Positions 19,122-29,185 of a stretch of 50,734 nt of DNA are shown here, in pieces. The DNA comes from Candidatus Loosdrechtia aerotolerans. Its GTDB lineage: Bacteria > Planctomycetota > Brocadiia > Brocadiales > Brocadiaceae. The notes under the pieces were generated by a model. It saw nothing but the letters and a program-made list of their open reading frames with translations. It searched no databases and had not been told where the DNA came from. The DNA lies in the NCBI GenBank assembly GCA_021646405.1, contig SOER01000020.1:1-50734 (forward strand), given 5' to 3'. Every line of letters starts with the position of its first letter. Positions within the stretch are counted from its first letter, which is position 1. A program made the position numbers and the translations under genes.

Positions 19122-19259
19122 ATTGGATTTACAAACGTATATCTTGCTTTCTTATTAAATTCGTTAAAAACCTGTACAAAAGAGTAAATTATAACTTCAA
19201 TATTAAAAAAATCAACACTAAACATCAACCACCCCGGCTTTAGCCTCCCAATCCCGAAA

Positions 19260-19469
19260 TTACTTTACCGGATCATATCCGGAACCGCCAAACGGATGAC
19301 ACCTCAATATCCGCCACGTTCCAAGACCTACCCCCCGAAAAATGCCCTTCTTTTCCACAGCATCTATCATATACTGGGAACAGGTAGGTTCATAACGGCA
19401 TGATGGGAGTAAAAGCGGCGAAATAATACATTGATAAAACTGTACCAGTTTAATTACTATAAATTTCAT
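19260..19469 (-). CDS. yidD: Membrane protein insertion efficiency factor YidD, 69 aa
   Basis: A small membrane-associated protein that helps YidC-dependent insertion of inner-membrane proteins. It has the full family signature: [13 protein letters not shown], the cysteine motif [16 protein letters not shown], and the C-terminal [16 protein letters not shown]. Length is normal. Its ATG is embedded in a TAG-ATA-AA-ATGA junction right after rnpA, so the two genes are coupled as in most bacteria. The stop is TAA. Confidence 0.95.
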   Translation of the reverse strand: MKFIVIKLVQFYQCIISPLLLPSCRYEPTCSQYMIDAVEKKGIFRGVGLGTWRILRCHPFGGSGYDPVK

Positions 19470-19474
19470 TTTAT

Positions 19475-19900
19475 CTATTTGTTAGGGTGTGTGAAACCGG
19501 CAGGTGCCAATACCTTTTCGGTTGTATAAGAAAATTTCCTGTTTATCTGTATGAGTAAATCCTTCAACTTATTTTCAACATATGATAAATTTATATCCGA
19601 TGAAAAAACCTGCCGTGGAATGGCAATGATGTCTACATGTACAGTAAGCACATGTTTATTCAGTCTGTACGCCTCCCTGAGCAACCGTTTTGCACGATTT
19701 CGCCGCACGGCATTCCCTATCTTCTTCTTACTGACCACCAACCCCAAACGGGAATGCTGAAGATTGTTGGGAATAACGTAGAGAACAACGGCATCGTTTT
19801 TCAATACCTTTCCTTCATGAAAAACCTGCTCAAATTCCCTGTTTAAGGTTAAATGTTCAGCCCTGGTAAACCGAAAGCTCATAAGAAAACTTGTAATCAC
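19475..19900 (-). CDS. rnpA: Ribonuclease P protein component
   Basis: The protein subunit of RNase P, which trims the 5' leader from tRNA precursors. The N-terminal half has [22 protein letters not shown], and the signature [26 protein letters not shown] (two parts: [10 protein letters not shown] and [11 protein letters not shown]) is complete. The frame opens at a GTG at 19900; the ATG at 19882 ([11 protein letters not shown]) is the more likely start and gives 135 aa. The usual upstream neighbour rpmH (ribosomal protein bL34) is not found in the next 1.1 kb. The stop is TAG, followed two codons later by TGA inside the yidD start. Confidence 0.93.
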   Translation of the reverse strand: MITSFLMSFRFTRAEHLTLNREFEQVFHEGKVLKNDAVVLYVIPNNLQHSRLGLVVSKKKIGNAVRRNRAKRLLREAYRLNKHVLTVHVDIIAIPRQVFSSDINLSYVENKLKDLLIQINRKFSYTTEKVLAPAGFTHPNK

Positions 19901-20324
19901 GTAAGATTAATAAACTTCATAATGTAAATCGTATATTTTCAAACGCAGAGAAATATCCTTTTCTCCCCCCTTATCCCATATGCGTTGAACTACCCAGGTT
20001 CAAGGTTCAAGGCATTAGGAGAAGAACTGCCTGAAGGGTATGAAGAACACATGACAGCCAGCTTCACCCCTCCCCTGAGCCTTAAACCGCAAAAACCTTT
20101 CAAGATTCTTCACTTTGCTTCGCGGAATTTACCCTGAATACACTCGCTTCGCTCAGTATAAACTCCGTGAATGTGTTCAGAATGACAATAATGGAATTTG
20201 TCATTCTGAGCGAAGCGAAGAATCCCGGCAGCGAAGAATCTCGTCTTTTCACGGTGTTAAGAAAGCACCTTATACTGAACACATGAAAATTCCTATACGT
20301 TGTACTTAACCCCGAAGGGGTGAA

Positions 20325-20494
20325 ATGATTATAGCAAAAGAATAAACCACAGACTAATAACCCCGAAGGGGTGACATTATGAAGCTGTGTTTTGGCACCA
20401 CCGTTCCGGGTTAGCTGTTATTCTCATTTTTTATTTACAAGTATGTCACCCCTTCGGGGTTTACAATTCTTCTGAGGTCTTTTGCTATAATCAT
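20325..20494. repeat. CCCCGAAGGGG inverted-repeat element
   Basis: Bases 20325-20377 and 20443-20494 are imperfect inverted copies. Both share ATGATTATAGCAAAAGA at the outer end and AACCCCGAAGGGGTGACAT at the inner end. Extra half-copies (TTAACCCCGAAGGGGTGAAA at 20307, ATCCCTTCGGGATTAAAA at 20499) flank it. This is a REP/MITE-like layout; no transposase is in the element. Confidence 0.6.
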
Positions 20495-20653
20495 AGCATC
20501 CCTTCGGGATTAAAAACAATTGAATATAAAGGATCACTGTTGCATCATAGTAACATCATTAACCTTATAACAACACCTCCCCGCAAACCCGCTTACATAA
20601 AATAAAAATTCCTATACAATCAAGCTCTGGAACAATTCGGTACTTTTTTCTGA

Positions 20654-20769
20654 TTCTCACACAAAGCCACCAAGACACTAAGATATATGGTATGTCCCCA
20701 TTCTATATTCCCAACATTCTATCATTCATCATTCTTTATTCTTAGTGTCTCCGTGTCTTTGTGTGAGAA
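20654..20769. repeat. CACACAAAG inverted-repeat element, 30-bp arms
   Basis: Bases 20654-20683 and 20740-20769 are inverted copies matching at 27 of 30 positions, with ends TTCTCACACAAAG and inner AGACACTAAGA. The 56-base spacer is AT-rich. Typical of a short non-autonomous repeat. Confidence 0.6.
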
Positions 20770-21063
20770 AGATACCTTAGCCTGTGCGTATGGGGTGAAG
20801 GGGGAGTGATCTTTTGTCTTTTGTCTATCCTCTCCCACGCACTGAATTATCTCAACACCTGCAGGTATATTTTTGAGAACCTCTTTATCTGAAAACCTCT
20901 TGAATGTCAGCTACAGGACTGTAGGTTATCAGATATACAAAAGGAAGTCAACAATTTCCGATGGAGGATCGGGCAGGTGGTACATTATCAAACTTTGACG
21001 AAGTCTGTGAATCGGAATCAAAGGATTTTGACTGGCATATACATTTTACTGAGGAAGAAAAAC

Positions 21064-21939
21064 TCAAATGCTGCTACATAATTCTTTTAATTCATTTAAT
21101 AAAGGAAATGGTTTAAAACCCAATAATAATGCCTTTGTATTATCGAGCGATACATCTGGTGGTCTTGGCGCCGCCATCATAATATCTTTCTGTTTAGATG
21201 GTATTAACTTCGCTTCCTGAAAATGAAAGACATCCAGGAGTAACTTACCAAAATCATACCGGGAAATACGTTCCATTCCACCTAAATGCAGTATTCCACG
21301 CATCTTCCCGAGTGCAAGAAAAAGTCCATGTACTGCCGATTTTACACTGAGCGGGGTTCGAAATTCATCGACAAACAAGGGTAACTCCCGGCCTTCTTTC
21401 ATTGCACGTATCATGGGTTGAATAAAACTCGCAGCACAGGGTCCGGGATTACCAAACATCAAGGCCATACGACAGATAACAACCTCGGGGTACCACCTCA
21501 TCATACCCTCCTCTGCCAGTACCTTCTGCTCTCCGTAAAAACTAACAGGACAGACCTCATCCTCTTCCCGGTAAGGAGCATGTAACCCATCGAATACCAG
21601 ATCGGTTGAAGTAAAAACACACGGGATTGAATATTCAGCACACAACCCGGCAATATGGATGGAGGCATCTACGTTAACCTTTTGCGATTCAGTCCGATGC
21701 TTCTGGCAATAATTAGGATCCGATTTTGCTGCCGTATGAATTACTGCATCAGGCCGAACTGTTTGAAACACACCTTCCAGTTCTCCGGGATCAGTCAGGC
21801 CAACCTTAACTATCGTAACACCTTCAATCTGTACCGGATGAAAAAAGGAGGTCCCAAACACCTCCCACTCCCCTTTTGCGGCCTGGCAAATATTCCAGCC
21901 CAGGAATCCGCTAGCGCCGGTTATAAGCAATCTTCTCAT
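21064..21939 (-). CDS. RmlD-like SDR sugar-nucleotide reductase, 291 aa
   Basis: An extended short-chain dehydrogenase resembling dTDP-4-dehydrorhamnose reductase. The N-terminal GASGFLGWNICQA is the cofactor loop, FTSTDLVFDGLHAPYREED near residue 110 is a strong RmlD-type signature, and VSFYGEQKVLAEE has the catalytic YxxxK. RGILHLGGMERISRYDFGKLL near 230 is also typical. The lack of rmlA, rmlB or rmlC nearby leaves the substrate open; methionine adenosyltransferase beta-like members share these features. It stands alone beside the repeat region. The stop is TGA. Confidence 0.82.
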   Translation of the reverse strand: MRRLLITGASGFLGWNICQAAKGEWEVFGTSFFHPVQIEGVTIVKVGLTDPGELEGVFQTVRPDAVIHTAAKSDPNYCQKHRTESQKVNVDASIHIAGLCAEYSIPCVFTSTDLVFDGLHAPYREEDEVCPVSFYGEQKVLAEEGMMRWYPEVVICRMALMFGNPGPCAASFIQPMIRAMKEGRELPLFVDEFRTPLSVKSAVHGLFLALGKMRGILHLGGMERISRYDFGKLLLDVFHFQEAKLIPSKQKDIMMAAPRPPDVSLDNTKALLLGFKPFPLLNELKELCSSI

Positions 21940-21982
21940 TTTTTATTGGTATGCCAATTTAAACCATTTCTGTTTCAATGTC

Positions 21983-22159
21983 TCAGGCACTGATGATCTG
22001 GCGTTGGAAAATAAGGTATAATAAGTCCTCACAGGTAAAAGAGGCTACGAGAACGTAGCTTGTACTATTCATCGTATCGCATTCCTCCTTAACCTTTTGG
22101 CTTAAATCCTGAGTGTTACGAATATCAATCTTTCTAACTTCAGTTTCCATTATCTCCAT
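21983..22159 (-). CDS. Hypothetical 58-aa protein
   Basis: An ATG at 22159 with GGGAAG 9 bases upstream opens a 58-codon frame ending in TGA, 43 bases before the reductase gene on the same strand. A second ATG at 22150 is possible. The peptide is acidic-basic at the start (MEIMETEVRKIDIRNTQDL) and then has a strand-like hydrophobic stretch (SYVLVASFTCEDLLYLIFQR). The codon use looks natural and it fills a gap that otherwise holds nothing. I do not recognise a family; the alternation of helix and strand resembles small DUF4177-type proteins only loosely. Confidence 0.5.
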   Translation of the reverse strand: MEIMETEVRKIDIRNTQDLSQKVKEECDTMNSTSYVLVASFTCEDLLYLIFQRQIISA

Positions 22160-22336
22160 TGTTTAACTTCCCTTCTGAAAAATGTGTTGAAATTCAAACA
22201 ATAGTTCCTTACCAGAACAGATAAATACCTGATCAGGAAGGGCATCAAAAAATATACCACGAAGGGAAAAAATAATTATTTGTGATACAAAAAGGTAGGA
22301 TTCCTGAGGTTTTTAGAAATATTTGCCTGGCGTAAA

Positions 22337-23728
22337 TTACACCTGAACCTGATCCAGGATACCCGGTACAAAGGCGGTAAGATGCAACTGTTCCTTTATC
22401 GTCTCAGCAAAACCTAAGGCGATCTCTTCTTCACCATGGATTACAAAGACATGCTTCGGTCTTTTTTTGAACCTCCCGAGCCATTCGAGAAGTTCTTTAC
22501 GGCCGGCGTGGGCTGAAAGGCCGCCAATAGTATAAACCCTGGCTTTTACAGCAATATCCTCACCAAAGATTTTTACCTTTTTGGCCCCCTCAATAATTGC
22601 ACGCCCCAGGGTACCTTTGGCCTGATATCCCACAAAGATGATACTGCATTCCGGACGCCACAGGTTATGTTTCAAATGATGAAGGATCCGGCCTGCTTCG
22701 CACATCCCGCTCGACGATACAATAACAGCTCCGTTTCTCATCCTGTTGATCTCCTTTGACTCTTCAACAGACTCTGTAAACTTCAATGTATGGGTACTTC
22801 TGGAAAAATGTCCTTCCTTCATCAACTCCAGTGTTTCCTGGTCAAAGCATTCCGGATGTTTTAAGGTAATTCGTGTAGCCTTGTAGGCCATAGGACTATC
22901 AACAAAGACCTGAAGATGATTTAGCCTTTCCTCACGCGATAACTCGTTCAGCATATAAAGAACGTCCTGTGTACGTCCTACGGCAAAGGCAGGTATAATG
23001 ATATTACCACCCCTTTTTAAAGATTCCGACACGGCCGTGGCAAATTCGTCTCTCGTTTCGCTCATGCCCTTATGGTTTCTGTTGCCATAAGTAGATTCTA
23101 CAAAGACAAAATCCCCTTCCCCAATTTGGGCCCTGTCCCGAACTAATGGAAAGTCCTCCTGGCCGAGATCTCCTGAAAAAACAAGCTTCTTTTCCTCCGA
23201 ATCATCCTGTATCCATAATTCAACGATACCAGAACCCAGGATATGTCCCGCATCCTGAAATCTTACCCTCACCCCGTTACCCAGATCCACTACTTCGTTA
23301 TATGCTATATCCTGAAAATATGATAAACTGTTCGCCGTTTCCTGTACGGTATACAGCGGTTTAACAAGGCGTCTGCCAGCCCTCATTCGTTTTTTGTTTT
23401 CTGACTCGGCATCAAATTCCTAGATATAGGCCGAATCCAGCAACATAACGCCGCCTAAGTCTACCGTAGCACTTGTGGCGAGAATATTTCCTCTGAAACC
23501 CTCTTTTACCAGTTTTGGAATAAGACCTGAATGATCCAGGTGGGCATGGGTTAACAGGAGATACTGAACTTCTGAAGGTTTGAAAGGAAAGGGTTTCTTA
23601 TTTCTTTTCACATCATCGCCGGTACCCTGAAAGATACCGCAGTCAACTAAAATATTGGTCTCTTTTGTCTGGATATGAAAACAGGAACCAGTAACAGTTC
23701 GCGCCGCACCAACAAATTGAATTTTCAT
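22337..23728 (-). pseudogene. MBL-fold/beta-CASP nuclease interrupted by one amber codon
   Basis: The intact family hydrolyses RNA (YSH1/CPSF-like processing exonuclease). Starting at ATG 23728 (MKIQFVGAARTVTGSCF) the frame gives the metallo-beta-lactamase motif LLLTHAHLDHSGLI, then at codon 103 a TAG (23420-23422) within DSAYI-stop-EFDAE. Relatives commonly have SAHIQEEDAE here, so Gln is the expected residue. The same frame continues with FSGDLGQEDFPL, VESTYGNRNHKG, the beta-CASP domain, SAHAGRKELLEW and VIHGEEE to TAA at 22337. If TAG were read the product would be 463 aa, a normal length. No other damage is seen, so this is a recent mutation, a read-through gene or a sequence error. Confidence 0.85.
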
Positions 23729-24193
23729 AATTAACCCTAAATATTCAGTTGAAATTGAATCGGTATATGGATAGTATAGCAGGAATACAGCCCTTCGGCA
23801 AAAACATATTTGGACCGCAAATTTTTTCCAGGAAACTAAATTGTTATATTTACACAAAATAAAGGCAACTACTCAGGGTTCAGGGTTCAGGGTTGGCTTG
23901 TTCCCAAACTCTGTTTGGGAACACCTTTAGCAAAACTCTGCTTCGTGTTTCGTCATCGAAACAGAGTTTCGATGCCCATTGTGTTCCCAAACAGAGTTTG
24001 GGAACAAGAGGAAGAGGCATACCCAGCGCATGGTTTGGGAACAAGCCTGCGGCAGGCCAGGTAGAGACGAAAGAATTGTGTCTCTACTAAGACTTAGCTT
24101 GATGCATATGCCCCTAACCCTGAACCATGAACCTGAATAATTACAAATAAAGGTATTACTACTGTATCTTAACAAAAAAGGAGGGATATACTT
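23729..24193. other. 465-base intergenic region with stem-loop repeats
   Basis: Lies between the divergent nuclease gene and icd. No gene is seen. It holds GGGTTCA heptamers at 23878, three stem-loops with an AAAC-AGA-GTTT core (23900-24005), and CCCTAACCCTGAACC near 24112, which is the inverse of the heptamer block. The icd ribosome-binding site GGAGGG is at 24180-24185. Confidence 0.6.
23900..24005. repeat. Three stem-loops sharing an AAAC-AGA-GTTT core
   Basis: Stem-loops at 23900-23922 (GTTCCCAAAC-TCT-GTTTGGGAAC), 23954-23974 (CATCGAAAC-AGA-GTTTCGATG) and 23983-24005 (GTTCCCAAAC-AGA-GTTTGGGAAC) all have perfect stems of 9-10 bp and a 3-base loop. A lone half, GTTTGGGAACAAG, lies at 24033. 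The two outer ones are the same element in opposite orientation. Confidence 0.7.
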
Positions 24194-26403
<2,210 letters not shown>

Positions 26404-26409
26404 TATTTC

Positions 26410-26568
26410 GTAAGTATTCTGGTTCAAGGTTCAAGGTTCAAGGTTCAAGGTTCAAGGTTCAGAGTTAAAAGCGTTAATAAAAGGACTGTTTTGAGGTTAC
26501 GAAGAGCTTAGGGCGATCAGTCTTGCTCCTCTCCTGCTGAACCTTAAACCTTGAACCAGAATACTTAC
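26410..26568. repeat. Heptamer-arm inverted-repeat element between mdh and sdh
   Basis: Bases 26410-26437 and 26541-26568 are inverted copies with one mismatch in 28 (outer GTAAGTATTCTGGTTCAAGG). The left arm runs into a tandem array of the heptamer GGTTCAA (about five copies, 26421-26460). The 159-bp element fills the whole gap. Similar blocks occur at 19996 and 23878. Confidence 0.75.
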
Positions 26569-26620
26569 ACCGTATCTCTTACAATTACCTTAACAAAACC
26601 GTTACTGTTTTTATAACCCT

Positions 26621-26983
26621 ATGCAAACAAAACATCAAGGTTTCTGGTCATGGTTCCTGCAAAGGATTACCGCCCTGTTACTTGTCATTGGAATGTCCAT
26701 CCATTTTTTTCTGTTTCATTTTAGTCCCAACCGGTACACTTCCCGCTATTATAATGAGATTGTTTACCAATATTGTACACCGGGATGGATTACTTTTCAT
26801 CTCTGTCTTCTTTCATTAGTTATCTACCACGGATTAAACGGATTCTGGGGAATATTCCTGGACTTTAATCCCGGAAAGAGGGCACATTTCATTTTCAAAT
26901 ACCTCCTCTGGTCTATTGGTCTTATTTTATTTGGTATCGGAACATATATTCTCATTTGGTTTGCAATGAACAATGGTGAATGA
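26621..26983 (+). CDS. Succinate dehydrogenase membrane subunit (cytochrome b-like), 120 aa
   Basis: A three-helix membrane protein of the SdhC/SdhD kind that anchors the flavoprotein and takes part in quinone and heme binding. Helices lie near residues 14-32 (LQRITALLLVIGMSIHFFLF), 53-75 (WITFHLCLLSLVIYHGLNGFWG) and 88-113. The histidines in GMSIHFF and VIYHGLNG are plausible heme ligands. It overlaps the next gene by 11 bases. The stop is TGA. Confidence 0.83.
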   Translation: MQTKHQGFWSWFLQRITALLLVIGMSIHFFLFHFSPNRYTSRYYNEIVYQYCTPGWITFHLCLLSLVIYHGLNGFWGIFLDFNPGKRAHFIFKYLLWSIGLILFGIGTYILIWFAMNNGE

Positions 26984-27398
26984 GACCCGAAAACACGAAC
27001 AAAAGAAACGAATCACTGGTCTTATACGTATGCAAAAATTAAAAGAATATTTTAAGGATTTAATGAAAAATCAATATCCGGGCATGTATGTCTTTTGGAT
27101 CCACCGGATTACAGGTGTAGCGGTCACCCTGTTTCTCTTTTTGCATATCTGGACACTAAGTCATGTTTTCCTCGGCAAATCTGCCTATGACTATGCAATA
27201 AGTAAATTTGATACAAAATTTGGGTGTATCTTTCAATATCTGTTACTCCTGGCAGTAGCGATACACCTTCTCAATGGAATAAGAATTACCGTCGTTGATT
27301 TCTGGCATCTTACCCGTATACAAAAGAAATTATTATGGATACTATCTTTTATTTTTCTCATCATTGCCGTTATAGGGATATTCACAGTAATTTTGTAA
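26973..27398 (+). CDS. Succinate dehydrogenase cytochrome b556-like subunit, 141 aa
   Basis: A second three-helix membrane subunit. After a charged N-terminus, NQYPGMYVFWIHRITGVAV near residue 33 matches the SdhC N-terminal signature (RxTG), FLFLHIWTLSH and LAVAIHLLNGIRI hold likely heme-ligand histidines, and a third helix ends the protein. The start ATG overlaps the previous gene; an internal ATG at 27030 (MQKLKEY) is also possible and would remove the odd 19-residue polar start. sdhA follows 9 bases later. The stop is TAA. Confidence 0.85.
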   Translation: MVNETRKHEQKKRITGLIRMQKLKEYFKDLMKNQYPGMYVFWIHRITGVAVTLFLFLHIWTLSHVFLGKSAYDYAISKFDTKFGCIFQYLLLLAVAIHLLNGIRITVVDFWHLTRIQKKLLWILSFIFLIIAVIGIFTVIL

Positions 27399-27407
27399 GG
27401 AACGTTT

Positions 27408-29132
27408 ATGATTTACCATGATGCGATTGTCGTTGGCGGTGGTTTAGCGGGTTTACGGGCGGCTATTGAACTGAATCGTCATAACATCAGGACCGCCGTT
27501 ATATCAAAGGTGCATCCTATCAGATCTCACTCCGTTGCTGCACAGGGTGGTATTAATGCACCCCTGGGAAATCACCCCAGGGGTATTCATGATACGTGGG
27601 AAAAGCATGCCTTTGATACGGTAAAGGGAAGTGATTACCTGGCAGATCAGGATGCCGTTATCCGTATGACCCGAGAGGCTTCAGAACGAATTTACGAGAT
27701 GGATTATTGGGGATGCCCTTTTAGCCGTACTCTTGAGGGAAAGATTGCCCAAAGGCCGTTTGGCGGCGCCGGTTTTCCCCGCACCTGTTATGCAGCAGAC
27801 AAAACAGGACATGCCCTTATGCATACCCTCTATCAGCAGATTGTCAGATTCAAACAGGCATCTGAACGAAAAGAGATGGTCGTCTATGATGAGTGGCTGG
27901 TAACGGACCTTGTAATTGAGGAGGGAATCTGTGTTGGTATTATAGCCTTCGATATTATTCACGGGAAACTCGAGGCATTTGAGGCAGGGGCGGTAATTTT
28001 TGCTACAGGAGGTGCTGGTCGTATCTATGGAAAAAGTACGAATGCCCTCATCAATACCGGTATGGGTATGGCAGTGCCCTATTGGGCAGGTATACCATTG
28101 AAGGATATGGAATTTATCCAGTTTCATCCGACAACACTCTTCGGCAAGAATATCCTGATTACCGAAGGCTGTCGCGGTGAAGGCGGTTTTCTGTTAAACA
28201 ATAAAGGTGAACGTTTTTTAGCAAAATACAGCGATTCAATACATGCTATGGAAGTAGCACCAAGGGACATCATCTCAAGAAATAGTATTCGTGAAATCAT
28301 GGCAGGCGGGGGTTTCAATGACAGCTATATGCATCTGGATTTAAGACATCTGGGTAAGGAAAAAATCGAGCAAAGGTTACCGGGTATACGGGAAATCTGC
28401 AGGGATTTTGCAGGCATAGACCCCGTTACAGACCCCATACCTGTCCAGCCGGGCCAACACTATACTATGGGAGGCATTGATTGTACCACTGAATGTGAAA
28501 CCGTTGTAAAAGGATTCTATGCCGCTGGTGAGGCCGCTTGTGTAAGTGTACACGGAGCCAATCGCCTGGGTGGGAACTCACTGCTGGATACGGTTGTCTT
28601 CGGGGCTATTGCAGGCAGCAACGCTGCCAGGTATATACACAATTTAAAGCACCGGAAGTGCGAAACAATCCTGAAAGAAACCTTAAAACGTACAGAACAA
28701 AAGCTCGACAGAGTAGGTAAATCAGAAGGAACTGAACTCCCTGTCGATATAAAAAATGCGCTCAATATCATAATGGATACCAAGGTGGGCATCTTCCGTG
28801 ATGCCTCACAATTGAAAGAGGCCCTGTATGAAGTTAAGGCCTTACAGGACAGGTATAAACGGATTAAACTTCATTACACCGGTAAACACACGAACCTCAG
28901 CCTGCAATGGGCACTGGAATTGAGGGGCAGTTTAGATGTAGCAGAGGCAATCATCATAAGCGCATTAGCCCGCGAGGAAAGCCGAGGTTCCCATTATCGC
29001 ACTGATTTTCCTAAAAGGAATGATAACGACTGGCTAAAGCACACATTGGCATATTCTATTCCGGAAGGAGTACGATTGGATTATAAACCGGTGAACATAG
29101 GTCCTTTCGAACCAAGAGAGAGAAAATATTAG
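27408..29132 (+). CDS. sdhA: Succinate dehydrogenase/fumarate reductase flavoprotein subunit, 574 aa
   Basis: The FAD-containing catalytic subunit. DAIVVGGGLAGLRAAIEL binds FAD, SHSVAAQGGINAPLG contains the histidine usually linked covalently to FAD, FIQFHPTTLFG and REIMAGGG lie in the substrate domain, and CVSVHGANRLGGNSLLD is the second FAD-contact motif. The C-terminal segment with ESRGSHYRTDFP is typical. An AAGGAA site is 7 bases before ATG. The iron-sulfur subunit gene sdhB is not found downstream; the next gene is on the opposite strand. It stops with two TAG codons in tandem. Confidence 0.95.
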   Translation: MIYHDAIVVGGGLAGLRAAIELNRHNIRTAVISKVHPIRSHSVAAQGGINAPLGNHPRGIHDTWEKHAFDTVKGSDYLADQDAVIRMTREASERIYEMDYWGCPFSRTLEGKIAQRPFGGAGFPRTCYAADKTGHALMHTLYQQIVRFKQASERKEMVVYDEWLVTDLVIEEGICVGIIAFDIIHGKLEAFEAGAVIFATGGAGRIYGKSTNALINTGMGMAVPYWAGIPLKDMEFIQFHPTTLFGKNILITEGCRGEGGFLLNNKGERFLAKYSDSIHAMEVAPRDIISRNSIREIMAGGGFNDSYMHLDLRHLGKEKIEQRLPGIREICRDFAGIDPVTDPIPVQPGQHYTMGGIDCTTECETVVKGFYAAGEAACVSVHGANRLGGNSLLDTVVFGAIAGSNAARYIHNLKHRKCETILKETLKRTEQKLDRVGKSEGTELPVDIKNALNIIMDTKVGIFRDASQLKEALYEVKALQDRYKRIKLHYTGKHTNLSLQWALELRGSLDVAEAIIISALAREESRGSHYRTDFPKRNDNDWLKHTLAYSIPEGVRLDYKPVNIGPFEPRERKY

Positions 29133-29185
29133 TAGTTACAAAATCGCAATATCTCAAACAAATTCCAAAAATCTGCGTTACCTTT

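Larger units (their letters stand above)
19901..21063. other. 1.16-kb intergenic region filled with repeats
   Basis: No convincing gene was found on either strand. The region holds at least four unrelated repeat types in a row: a GGTTCAA heptamer block near 19996, CATTCTGAGCGAAGCGAAGAATC-type sequences at 20099-20250, a CCCCGAAGGGG inverted repeat at 20325-20494, and a CACACAAAG inverted repeat at 20654-20769. The stretch looks like a landing site for small non-autonomous elements. Bases 20961-21116 can be read as a 51-codon frame on the plus strand, but it runs antisense into the next gene and has no recognisable features. Confidence 0.6.

Noticed and set aside
20961-21116. 51-codon plus-strand frame starting MEDRAGGTLSNFDEV
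   Set aside because: No ribosome-binding site, runs antisense into the reductase gene and has no recognisable features; a relic at best.
26421-26460. Tandem GGTTCAA array as a CRISPR or telomere-like repeat
   Set aside because: No spacers separate the units, and the array is part of an inverted-repeat element.
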